DNA of 5,384 bases from an uncultured Collinsella sp. (GCA_900552875.1 USCS01000116.1:1-5384); one strand, 5' to 3'. Positions 1 through 5,384 are shown, counted from the stretch's first letter. Translations and numbers: made by a program. Notes: generated from the letters alone by a model not told the origin.

Positions 1-8
1 TCAACTTC

Positions 9-43
9 AAGGGCGCGACCAGAAGGTCAGCGCCCTTTCGTTT
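9..43 (+). terminator. Intrinsic terminator of an upstream gene
   Basis: The arm AAGGGCGC (9-16) pairs perfectly with GCGCCCTT (30-37). The stem continues, after a bulged A at 29, as GACC (17-20) with GGTC (25-28) around an AGAA loop. The 3' arm runs into TTTCGTTT (36-43), an interrupted U-tract. This is the classic shape of a rho-independent terminator read on the + strand. It most likely ends a transcript whose gene lies left of the window. No part of that gene is identifiable here. Confidence 0.75.
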
Positions 44-108
44 CACGTCACCTTGCCTCAAATGCGACCCGCTCGCTGGCATTGCCAATACATCGGCGTT
101 GCCGGAGT

Positions 109-135
109 AGTCATTGGGGACGTTCTTAAACGACT
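109..135. repeat. REP-like palindromic repeat, unit 1
   Basis: A 27-base unit beginning AGTCATTGGGGACG and ending AAACGACT. Its ends are inverted repeats, with one A.C mismatch (113 against 131) in a 7-base stem. It is followed with no gap by a second copy that differs at a single base. The unit carries a GGGGAC core (116-121) in the loop part. Short palindromic units in intergenic DNA are typical of REP elements mobilised by IS200-like Y1 (RAYT) transposases. That assignment is inference, as no transposase lies in the window. Confidence 0.7.
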
Positions 136-162
136 AGTCGTTGGGGACGTTCTTAAACGACT
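136..162. repeat. REP-like palindromic repeat, unit 2
   Basis: Second 27-base copy, identical to the preceding unit except for G at 140 in place of A. In this copy the end stem is perfect: AGTCGTT (136-142) pairs with AACGACT (156-162) around a 13-base loop containing GGGGAC (143-148). The head-to-tail junction of the two units creates another perfect palindrome, AACGACTAGTCGTT (129-142). The DNA can therefore fold as two small hairpins or as one central cruciform. Confidence 0.72.
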
Positions 163-167
163 GCCCA

Positions 168-210
168 ACGGCTGTTGCGCGCATGGCTCGCATGACAGCC
201 GTCTCTTTTA
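168..210 (+). terminator. Terminator-like hairpin before the ThrE-type gene
   Basis: ACGGCTGT (168-175) pairs perfectly with ACAGCCGT (195-202), extendable by two G.U pairs, with a loop of about 15-19 bases. The tail is CTCTTTTA (203-210), a short mixed pyrimidine tract. It resembles an intrinsic terminator, but the loop is large and the U-tract is weak. It could equally be a structural element of the repeat cluster just upstream. The following 60 bases contain a TAGGAT (234-239) that could serve as a -10 box for the next gene, without a convincing -35. Confidence 0.4.
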
Positions 211-270
211 TGTTTCCTTTAGCCGTCGCTGTCTAGGATGGGGGTTAGTCGATAGGAAGGGAGCACCGGG

Positions 271-1839
271 ATGGACGATGCGAGCGAGCGCGCAATCGAA
301 GAGGACATGCTCGATCAGTTCAACTACTTTGATGATGAGGACGAGGAGCTGATCGACCGTCGCGAGCCAGCGCCGCTTGATTCCTTTGATCTGGTCGATG
401 AAGAGGCTGATGTGGTTGAGGGCGAATCAGCGGAGCCTCCACAGCCTTCGCGCCTTAACTCGCTGCTTTCGAGAGCTCCCATGCACCACGGTGTTCGTGC
501 TGGCGCGCTCCATATGAAAACTGACTGGCACCAGATCGTGACGGCAGGCGATGAACTTGCCGTCGATGCGCCGCTCACCGATAAATCATCCATCATCTGC
601 CGCACCGGTATGCTTATGCTCGCGAGCGGAACGGGTGCCTGGCGTGTACGCGATACCATGAATCGCGTCGCCGCCGTACTCGGTGTCACCATCCACGTCG
701 ACTTGAGTCTTCTATCGTTTGAGTGTACCTGCATCGAAGATGGTCACTGCTTTAACGAGGTCGTCAGCCTGCCGACAACCGGCGTCAATACTCATCGCAT
801 TTGGATGATGGAGAGTTTCCTCAAGGAAATCGAGACCTATGGTCGTCGCTTCACGGTGCACGAGTATCACGAGATGCTCAAGACCGTTGAGAGTTCAAAA
901 CCTGATTACGCACCTTGGCAACAGGGCCTTGCGGCGGCCTGCGCCTGTGGCGCCTTCGTCTTTTTGCTCGGCGGCGGTCCTATTGAGATGGCATGCGCGT
1001 TCGTGGGCGCGGGTGTCGGCAACTTTGCCCGCTCCCATATTCTCAAGCAGGGCCTTGGTCAGTTCAGCGCGCTGACGACCGGCGTTGCGCTCGCTTGCGT
1101 TTCGTATCTGCTAGCATTGCTCGGCCTTGGCCAGGTCATACCGGGGGCAATGTCGCACCAAGAAGGCTATATCGGCGCCATGCTCTTTGTGATTCCCGGC
1201 TTTCCGCTCATTACGGCAGGCCTCGACATCGCTAAGCTCGACATGCGAAGCGGTATCGAGCGCCTTTCATATGCCGTATCGATTATTGTGATGGCGACGC
1301 TCGTAGGTTGGATGGTTGCCGAGTGTGTTGGCCTGGCGCCGGACGACTTTGCGCCGCTCGGCCTTTCGCCGCTTGCCCTTACGCTCCTGCGCGTGGTGAT
1401 GAGCTTCGTTGGCGTATTCGGCTTCTCGGTGATGTTCAACAGCCCGGTAAAGATGGCCGCGGCAGCTGGGCTGATCGGCGCCGTGTCCAATACCCTGCGT
1501 CTGACCCTTGTCGATGCGCCGACGATGATTCCCTTCCTGGGCCTCAGCACGGGAATGCCTCCCGAGGCAGCAGCGTTTATCGGCGCGCTGGTATCGGGTC
1601 TGCTGGCAAGCTTGGCCGAAGTCAAGCTCACCTACCCGCGCATCGCCCTCACGGTGCCTTCGATTGTCATTATGGTGCCCGGTCTGTATCTCTATCGCTC
1701 TATGTATTACATGTGCACCTTCGACACAGTCAATATGCTCGGCTGGTTTGTGCGCGCAGTGCTCATCGTAGCGTTTCTGCCCGTTGGGCTGGGTGTGGCG
1801 CGTACGCTCACCGACCCTCGCTGGCGCCACACCAGCTAA
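271..1839 (+). CDS. ThrE-type threonine/serine exporter family membrane protein
   Basis: A 522-residue protein, close in length to characterised ThrE (about 490 residues). Family members export threonine and serine across the cytoplasmic membrane; the substrate here is inferred. Residues 1-60 are strongly acidic and probably cytoplasmic. Residues 113-137 (GMLMLASGTGAWRVRDTMNR and following) match the conserved start of the ThrE N-terminal domain. From about 217 the chain is a series of hydrophobic helices, roughly ten in all. They include the conserved FVIPGFPL segment (306-313) followed by LDIAKLD and SGIERL, which ends the first half. The second, ThrE_2-like half follows, with VPSIVIMVPGLYLYRS (462-477). 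Both halves lie in one chain, whereas many bacteria encode them as two genes. The ATG at 271 is well supported by AGGAAGGGAG (254-263) at normal spacing. The gene stands alone, with hairpins on both sides. A few Cys residues near 142 and 149 are of unknown meaning. Confidence 0.88.
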   Translation: MDDASERAIEEDMLDQFNYFDDEDEELIDRREPAPLDSFDLVDEEADVVEGESAEPPQPSRLNSLLSRAPMHHGVRAGALHMKTDWHQIVTAGDELAVDAPLTDKSSIICRTGMLMLASGTGAWRVRDTMNRVAAVLGVTIHVDLSLLSFECTCIEDGHCFNEVVSLPTTGVNTHRIWMMESFLKEIETYGRRFTVHEYHEMLKTVESSKPDYAPWQQGLAAACACGAFVFLLGGGPIEMACAFVGAGVGNFARSHILKQGLGQFSALTTGVALACVSYLLALLGLGQVIPGAMSHQEGYIGAMLFVIPGFPLITAGLDIAKLDMRSGIERLSYAVSIIVMATLVGWMVAECVGLAPDDFAPLGLSPLALTLLRVVMSFVGVFGFSVMFNSPVKMAAAAGLIGAVSNTLRLTLVDAPTMIPFLGLSTGMPPEAAAFIGALVSGLLASLAEVKLTYPRIALTVPSIVIMVPGLYLYRSMYYMCTFDTVNMLGWFVRAVLIVAFLPVGLGVARTLTDPRWRHTS

Positions 1840-1872
1840 TTGGTGCAAGGGAGACAGGTTACTTTGCACCAA
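1840..1872. repeat. Palindromic hairpin directly after the stop codon
   Basis: TTGGTGCAA (1840-1848) pairs perfectly with TTGCACCAA (1864-1872) around a 15-base loop containing GGGAGACAGG. It begins on the base after the TAA of the ThrE-type gene. No U-tract follows, so it is a poor intrinsic terminator. It could stabilise the mRNA 3' end. The GGGAGAC loop resembles the GGGGAC core of the repeats at 109-162, which fits a REP-type mobile palindrome better than a terminator. The family assignment is inference. Confidence 0.6.
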
Positions 1873-1876
1873 ATGA

Positions 1877-1941
1877 GTTGCGGTGAAATAGGGACTGAAT
1901 TGCTGCTTAAAGGGTCAAAACAGTCCGTATTCCACCGCAAC
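1877..1941. repeat. Large imperfect palindrome (MITE/REP-like)
   Basis: A 21-base arm beginning GTTGCGGTG (1877-1897) pairs with 1921-1941, ending CACCGCAAC. Only two mismatches occur (1886/1932 and 1891/1927), and the loop is 23 bases (1898-1920). The 5' arm contains AGGGACT (1890-1896), again a GGGAC core. There is no U-tract and no open reading frame, so it is not a terminator or a gene. A near-perfect 65-base hairpin of this kind is typical of a small non-autonomous element or REP sequence. Copies elsewhere in the genome would be expected. Confidence 0.65.
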
Positions 1942-1980
1942 CTATGGGGTCGGGGGATTATCGGTGCCCTGCATCTTCAT

Positions 1981-2009
1981 AAACTCAACGCTTACGAAGC
2001 GCAGAGTTT
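1981..2009. repeat. Interrupted hairpin in the 1942-2058 gap
   Basis: AAACTC (1981-1986) pairs with GAGTTT (2004-2009), and after a 2x2 internal loop CGCTT (1989-1993) pairs with AAGCG (1997-2001) around a three-base loop. It is the third successive palindrome between the two membrane-protein genes. The flanks (1942-1980 and 2010-2058) show no convincing gene. CATAAG (2032-2037) is the only possible -10 box, with no good -35. This may be part of the same repeat cluster or of a structured leader RNA. Confidence 0.45.
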
Positions 2010-2058
2010 TCGTGCTAGGCTGGTTCCACCACATAAGTAGTTGCAGACGCACGTACCA

Positions 2059-2108
2059 CGGGCGGGCGAGATGAAGTCCCAACAGCTCCATCTTGCCCGC
2101 CCGTTTTT
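2059..2108 (+). terminator. Strong intrinsic terminator just upstream of the DUF2798 gene
   Basis: CGGGCGGGC (2059-2067) pairs perfectly with GCCCGCCCG (2095-2103). The stem extends inward through a G.U pair and AGATG/CATCT to 15 pairs, leaving a 15-base loop (2074-2088). It is followed at once by TTTTT (2104-2108). This is a textbook rho-independent terminator on the + strand. Its T-run ends only 35 bases before the start codon of the next gene. It therefore either closes a transcript crossing the 1840-2058 region or works as an attenuator for the gene downstream. Confidence 0.88.
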
Positions 2109-2143
2109 GTTGTGTGATGCCGCGGCGTAACACGGAAAGGACC

Positions 2144-2701
2144 ATGCCCTTTATGCCTATCAACAAACGAGAGAGCCTGCTGTTCACCTTTATCATGTGT
2201 TTTTGCATGGTGCTCTGGACGAGCATCTACAACGTTGCCCTGCAGCACGGGGCCATCAACGGCGAGGTCGTTGCCGCTGCGTGGCTCGGCTTCCCCGTTG
2301 CCTACATTTTTGCCATGTGCTGCGACTGGTTCGTCGTCAGCCCGCTCGCCAAGAGTTTCGCCTTTAAGTACTTGGTCGCGCCGGGCAAGAGCTCGCCGCT
2401 CGCCATGACGCTCGCCGTTAGCTCCTGCATGGTCGTTCCCATGGTCATCATCATGTCGCTGTACGGTGCCTGCGAGGGTCTGACGCACATGCCCGGCGGC
2501 ATCCTTGCGAACCTGTATTCCGTGCCCGCGATCTGGATGATCAACATCCCGCATAATTTTGTGATGGCGCTGCCGTGGAACCTTTTGGTAGCCGGTCCGA
2601 TTTCCCACTTCGTCTTCCGTCGCGCCTTCCCTGTGGGGACGGTTTTCGAGGAGGAGCATGCCGAGCTCTTGGAGCAGGCTATGGCTCCTGAGTGCGAGTA
2701 G
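2144..2701 (+). CDS. DUF2798-type four-helix membrane protein
   Basis: A 185-residue integral membrane protein of unknown function, made of two similar halves, each resembling a DUF2798 unit. Predicted helices are about 11-33, 42-65, 87-107 and 129-158. The duplication shows in the second helix of each half. P51, D61-W62 and P67 in the first half line up with P136, W145-N146 and P152 in the second, with the same 16-residue spacing between the two prolines. Each half starts from a basic or polar segment (NKRES near 7-11; PGKSS near 80-84). The short C-terminal tail is acidic (FEEEHAELLEQA). I chose ATG 2144 because GGAAAGG (2134-2140) lies just before it. ATG 2153 is also possible. Upstream in-frame starts at 2093 (TTG) and 2117 are unlikely, since the first lies inside the terminator stem. 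Family members are uncharacterised, and neither neighbour suggests a role. Confidence 0.8.
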   Translation: MPFMPINKRESLLFTFIMCFCMVLWTSIYNVALQHGAINGEVVAAAWLGFPVAYIFAMCCDWFVVSPLAKSFAFKYLVAPGKSSPLAMTLAVSSCMVVPMVIIMSLYGACEGLTHMPGGILANLYSVPAIWMINIPHNFVMALPWNLLVAGPISHFVFRRAFPVGTVFEEEHAELLEQAMAPECE

Positions 2702-2867
2702 CTCGCTTAGGGATCTGCTGAGCGCGGGCGACTTGCTTGGTTGGAGCCCTAAGCGTGGATAGCTCTCTCGGCGACATCGCGGGCGTGAGCGGTGCGCATG
2801 ACCGGAGGGCCCGTGCTGCTCCGTTGCCCGACGTGCTAGCGCGCAGAACAATCTGTTGGTGCATTCG
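2702..2867 (+). other. Non-coding 3' stretch with inverted repeat
   Basis: About 166 bases without a credible gene: reading frames are short, lack a ribosome site and give protein-unlike sequence. CGCTTAGGG (2704-2712) and CCCTAAGCG (2747-2755) form a perfect 9-base inverted repeat around 34 bases, with further pairing possible inside. CGGAG (2803-2807) and CTCCG (2819-2823) form a smaller stem. Together with the terminator at 2868-2900 this could be a long structured 3' UTR or the body of a small RNA. No promoter supporting a separate RNA was found. Confidence 0.4.
2845..2858. promoter_or_regulatory. Possible second, degenerate operator copy
   Basis: Fourteen bases (AGAACAATCTGTTG) match 12 of 14 positions of the inner part of the perfect palindrome at 2913-2933. 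The right half-site CTGTTG is intact and the left one is altered. The centres are 71 bases apart, close to seven helical turns. Two regulator dimers could therefore sit on the same face of the DNA. The match is short and lies before a terminator, so chance similarity is quite possible. Confidence 0.25.
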
Positions 2868-2900
2868 GCGGCTGCTGAAGCGTTTCGGCAGCCGCTTTTT
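2868..2900 (+). terminator. Intrinsic terminator after the DUF2798 gene region
   Basis: GCGGCTGCTGAA (2868-2879) pairs with TTCGGCAGCCGC (2884-2895): 12 base pairs with one G.U, a four-base loop GCGT, then TTTTT (2896-2900). This is a strong rho-independent terminator on the + strand. It isolates the activase gene from the DUF2798 gene and closes the transcript that crosses 2702-2867. Confidence 0.88.
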
Positions 2901-2912
2901 ATACGGAGTTTA

Positions 2913-2933
2913 AATACAACAGTCTGTTGTATT
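2913..2933. promoter_or_regulatory. Perfect 21-bp palindrome, probable repressor operator
   Basis: AATACAACAG (2913-2922) and CTGTTGTATT (2924-2933) are exact reverse complements separated by a single T. The symmetry, length and AT-rich outer ends fit an operator for a dimeric helix-turn-helix regulator, for example of the TetR family. With the -10 box at 2945-2950, the palindrome spans the -35 region, so a bound protein would block RNA polymerase. It is not a terminator: no U-tract follows and the one-base centre cannot form an RNA loop without opening several pairs. The regulator gene is not in the window. Confidence 0.65.
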
Positions 2934-2941
2934 ACGTAGAG

Positions 2942-2950
2942 TGGTATATC
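2942..2950 (+). promoter_or_regulatory. Extended -10 promoter motif of the activase gene
   Basis: TGGTATATC fits the extended -10 pattern TGn followed by a TATAAT-like hexamer (TATATC, 2945-2950). No good -35 hexamer is found at the usual distance (about 2922-2927, inside the palindrome), which is common for extended -10 promoters. Transcription would start near 2957 and give a leader of about 26 bases before the start codon. The position between a strong terminator and the gene supports it. Confidence 0.5.
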
Positions 2951-2982
2951 TCTAGCAGGAAAAATGCGAGAGACGGAGCATT

Positions 2983-5384
2983 ATGGCGTTGCTAGTAGGA
3001 CTGGACGTAGGGTCGACGACGACCAAAGTTTACGCGATGCACGAGGATATGACCGAGGCGTGGTGGGGATATCGCCGCCACGGGGCGTGTCAGACAGCGA
3101 GCGTGCGCGCCATGCTCGGCGAGCTCGCCGAGCGCTTTCCCCATGAGTCGCTGCGCGTTGCGGTGACCGGCTCGGGTGCGCGCGATATCGCGACCGCGCT
3201 GGGCGCCTCGTACGTTCAGGAGGTGGTCGCCAACGCGCTCGCGATCAGCAGGTTCTATCCGCAGACGCGCTGCGCCATCGAGCTGGGCGGCCAAGACGCC
3301 AAGATGATCTTCTTCCGCACCAACGATAAGGGAGACATCGAGGTTGCCGACATGCGCATGAACGGCTCGTGCGCAGGCGGTACCGGTGCATTTATCGACG
3401 AGATGGCAAAGCTCATGGGGGTCGGCACCGAATCGGGCGAGTTCGAGCAGCTCGCAAGCCGGGGAACGACCGTCCACGAGGTCTCGGGCCGCTGCGGCGT
3501 GTACGCAAAGACCGATATCCAGCCGCTGCTCAACGAGGGCATTCCTACCACCGACCTGGCGCTTTCGGCGCTTCACGCGGTCGCCCGCCAAACGATCGGC
3601 GGTCTGGCCCAGGGTATCGACATCGAGCCGCCGGTAATCTTCGAGGGCGGTACGCTCGCCTACAACCCCACGCTGGTCCGCGTGTTCCGGGAGCAACTGA
3701 ATCTATCGGACGATCAGGTTATCGTCCCGCGCGATCCGCAGATCATGGTCGCGCGCGGTGCCGCCCTGTCGCTGACCGACATGTTCGCATCGTCCCAACC
3801 GATCGACCTTCCCGACGCTTTTGTCCGGCTGGATAAGCTCGAGACGGTCGCGCCCGCAAGCGGGGAGGGACGTCTTGCCCAGCCCTTTTTTGCCACACCT
3901 GCCGAGCAGGCGGATTTTACGGCACGCCATGGCAAAGAGACGCCGGCAAAGGGTCCGGATGCGTATGCGCCCGGAGAGACGGTGCGTGTGGCGCTCGGTA
4001 TCGATTCGGGGAGCACGACGACCAAGTTCGCCCTGGTCGATGAGGCGGGTGAGCTTGTCGATTCGTTCTACGCGTCTAATAACGGCAGACCGCTCGACGT
4101 CGCCCAACAGGGTCTTGTCAGCTTGAAGAACCGCTGGGAGACAGCGGGAGTCACGCTTGCGATCGATGCCGTGGGCACCACGGGATACGGCGAGGAGCTT
4201 TTCGCGCGCGCGTTCCACGCCGACTACCATACGGTCGAGACGGTCGCGCACGCCCGCGCCGCGTGCGCATGCGTTCCCGATGCGACCTTCGTGCTCGACA
4301 TCGGCGGACAGGATATGAAGGCCATCTGGCTCAACCACGGCGTGCTGACCGATATCGTCGTCAACGAGGCGTGCTCTGCGGGCTGCGGCTCGTTCCTCGA
4401 GGGTTTTGCCAAAAACCTCGGAATAGCCGTTGAGGATATCGCGACCGAGGCATTTTCGTCCAAAGCCCCCGCCGTTCTCGGCAGCCGCTGCACGGTGTTC
4501 ATGAACAGCAGCGTCGTTTCCGAGCAGCGGCGCGGTAAGGGTCCGGGCGACATCATGGCCGGTCTCTGCCGTTCGATTATCGAGAACGTGTTCACCAAGG
4601 TCATTCGCGTTTCAAATCTCAACCGTCTGGGCGACAAAGTCGTCGTCCAGGGCGGCACGTTCCGAAACGACGCGGTGCTGCGCGCATTCGAGCAGTATCT
4701 GGGCAAACCCGTCACGCGTGCGCCCCACCCGGGGCTGATGGGCGCTATCGGTATCGCCCTGCTCGCGCGCGAGGAATACCGCAAGGGCGACGCCGGCACG
4801 TCTTTTATCGGGCTCGATGCCGTGGAGCGCTTCGAGCATCGCGAGTTCGGCGGCGTTACCTGCCGTCGGTGCAACAACCGCTGCCAGCGCGCGGTCGTGG
4901 CATTTGGCGACGGCTCGCTTTACGTCACGGGCAATCGCTGCCCGCGCGGCGGCGCCATCTCATGGGATGAGCTCGTGCGCGAGGTTCCCGCGGCGGAGGA
5001 GCTGCGTCCGCAGGGTGCTTGCGAGGCACAGGCACCCGGCACGGGGCGCGACCGGACCGCGGCTGCCCCCAATCTCTTTGTCGACCGCGAGATGCTGCTG
5101 TTCGAGTCGTACCCCACGGTTCCCGTCAGCGGGGGGCGCGATGTCACGATCGGCATTCCCCGTGTGCTCGAGTTCTGGGACACCATGCCGTTCTGGTCGA
5201 CGTTCTTCAGCACGCTCGGCTTTAAGGTGCGCGTCTCGGGACGCAGCACCAAGGCGATGTACGAGCGCGGTCTGGCGCACGTCACATCCGACACCGTGTG
5301 CTTCCCGGCCAAGCTCGTCCACGGGCACATCCGCAATCTCGTCGACGCCGGCGTCGACCGCATCTTCATGCCCATCATCACGAC
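2983..5384 (+). CDS. Fused double activase / DUF2229 protein, 2-hydroxyacyl-CoA dehydratase activase family (partial)
   Basis: The first 800 residues of a large cytoplasmic protein that runs off the right edge. Activases of this family hydrolyse ATP to drive an electron from a [4Fe-4S] cluster into a dehydratase or reductase at very low potential. Domain 1 (about 4-265) has the ATP-site motifs DVGSTTTK (8-15), ELGGQDAK (100-107) and FEGG (220-223). Its cluster cysteines are C130 (NGSCAGGTG) and C171 (SGRCGVYAK). Domain 2 (about 336-600) repeats them as DSGSTTTK (341-348), DIGGQDMK (439-446), C464 (NEACSAGCG), C503 (SRCTVF) and VQGGTF (555-560). A linker (about 266-335) joins the two. A four-cysteine module follows (C627, C630, C634, C653), then a DUF2229 start from about 721 (IGIPRVLEFW; SDTVCFPAKLVHGH near 769-782). 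ATG 2983 is the only in-frame ATG after a stop at 2953, and ACGGAG (2973-2978) precedes it. The natural substrate is unknown. The missing part should carry the rest of DUF2229 and a dehydratase-like reductase region. Family sure, role unsure. Confidence 0.9.
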   Translation, partial: MALLVGLDVGSTTTKVYAMHEDMTEAWWGYRRHGACQTASVRAMLGELAERFPHESLRVAVTGSGARDIATALGASYVQEVVANALAISRFYPQTRCAIELGGQDAKMIFFRTNDKGDIEVADMRMNGSCAGGTGAFIDEMAKLMGVGTESGEFEQLASRGTTVHEVSGRCGVYAKTDIQPLLNEGIPTTDLALSALHAVARQTIGGLAQGIDIEPPVIFEGGTLAYNPTLVRVFREQLNLSDDQVIVPRDPQIMVARGAALSLTDMFASSQPIDLPDAFVRLDKLETVAPASGEGRLAQPFFATPAEQADFTARHGKETPAKGPDAYAPGETVRVALGIDSGSTTTKFALVDEAGELVDSFYASNNGRPLDVAQQGLVSLKNRWETAGVTLAIDAVGTTGYGEELFARAFHADYHTVETVAHARAACACVPDATFVLDIGGQDMKAIWLNHGVLTDIVVNEACSAGCGSFLEGFAKNLGIAVEDIATEAFSSKAPAVLGSRCTVFMNSSVVSEQRRGKGPGDIMAGLCRSIIENVFTKVIRVSNLNRLGDKVVVQGGTFRNDAVLRAFEQYLGKPVTRAPHPGLMGAIGIALLAREEYRKGDAGTSFIGLDAVERFEHREFGGVTCRRCNNRCQRAVVAFGDGSLYVTGNRCPRGGAISWDELVREVPAAEELRPQGACEAQAPGTGRDRTAAAPNLFVDREMLLFESYPTVPVSGGRDVTIGIPRVLEFWDTMPFWSTFFSTLGFKVRVSGRSTKAMYERGLAHVTSDTVCFPAKLVHGHIRNLVDAGVDRIFMPIIT

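Noticed and set aside
109..162. Two repeat copies as a minimal CRISPR array
   Set aside because: The units are directly adjacent with no spacer, there are only two, and no cas gene is near.
53..352. Open frame of 99 codons over the first intergenic region
   Set aside because: It runs through both palindromic repeats and the hairpin, overlaps the well-supported start of the ThrE-type gene in another frame, has no ribosome site and gives a sequence with a repeated motif that only reflects the DNA repeat.
1840..1872. Hairpin as the intrinsic terminator of the ThrE-type gene
   Set aside because: No U-tract follows the 3' arm and the loop is long, so a repeat or mRNA-stabilising element fits better.
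1942..2058. T-box or known riboswitch in the leader of the DUF2798 gene
   Set aside because: No T-box signature (GGGTGG-type antiterminator sequence) or other riboswitch core I know is present. Only the interrupted hairpin and the terminator remain.
2093..2143. Longer N-terminus for the DUF2798 protein from TTG 2093 or ATG 2117
   Set aside because: TTG 2093 lies within the 3' arm of the terminator stem, neither start has a ribosome site, and the extra residues are not membrane-protein-like.
2015..2851. 278-codon minus-strand frame opposite the DUF2798 gene
   Set aside because: Its product is rich in His, Arg and Gly, with no family resemblance, and it crosses a terminator. The plus-strand product has clear duplicated membrane helices.
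2964..3146. Small 60-codon frame starting at ATG 2964 after AGGA
   Set aside because: It overlaps the activase gene for over 160 bases in another frame and reads as an Arg-rich shadow. The activase reading is certain from its motifs beginning at residue 8. A short leader role cannot be excluded but nothing supports it.
2992..3696. Long minus-strand frames opposite the activase gene (also at 3703-4338 and 4224-4877)
   Set aside because: These are antisense shadows common in GC-rich coding DNA. They show no recognisable domains, whereas the plus strand carries clear activase motifs throughout.

Overview
The window looks like a piece of chromosome from a GC-rich, anaerobic, gut-type actinobacterium. 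The class Coriobacteriia, and something close to Collinsella in particular, is my best guess. It rests on base composition, the gene families present and the style of the intergenic repeats, and I could not test it by a search. Three real genes are present, all on the + strand. No tRNA, rRNA, CRISPR array or insertion-sequence transposase is visible.

Layout. Bases 1-43 hold the intrinsic terminator of a gene that lies left of the window. Bases 109-162 hold two adjacent, nearly identical 27-base palindromic units, and 168-210 a second terminator-like hairpin. The first gene (271-1839) encodes a complete ThrE-type threonine/serine exporter family membrane protein. The next 300 bases carry no convincing gene. 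They contain three successive hairpin-forming palindromes (1840-1872, 1877-1941, 1981-2009) and then a very strong intrinsic terminator (2059-2108). Only 35 bases later starts the second gene (2144-2701), a four-helix membrane protein made of two DUF2798-type halves. A 166-base non-coding stretch with a 9-base inverted repeat follows, then another strong terminator (2868-2900).

Bases 2901-2982 form a compact control region: a perfect 21-base palindrome (10-base arms around one T), an extended -10 promoter motif and a Shine-Dalgarno sequence. The third gene starts at 2983 and runs off the right edge after 800 codons. It encodes the front part of a very large protein: two fused ATPase domains of the 2-hydroxyacyl-CoA dehydratase activase family (BcrA/BcrD/BadF/BadG type), a four-cysteine module, and the start of a DUF2229 domain. 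Family members of this kind are usually about 1,400 residues or more, so roughly half is probably missing.

The three genes look like separate transcription units, because hairpin terminators or repeats separate them, and nothing suggests a shared pathway. The two membrane proteins are of common kinds. The most interesting items are the fused activase with its palindromic operator, the crowding of unlike palindromic repeats that share a GGGAC-like core, and a terminator placed so close to the second gene that it may act as an attenuator.
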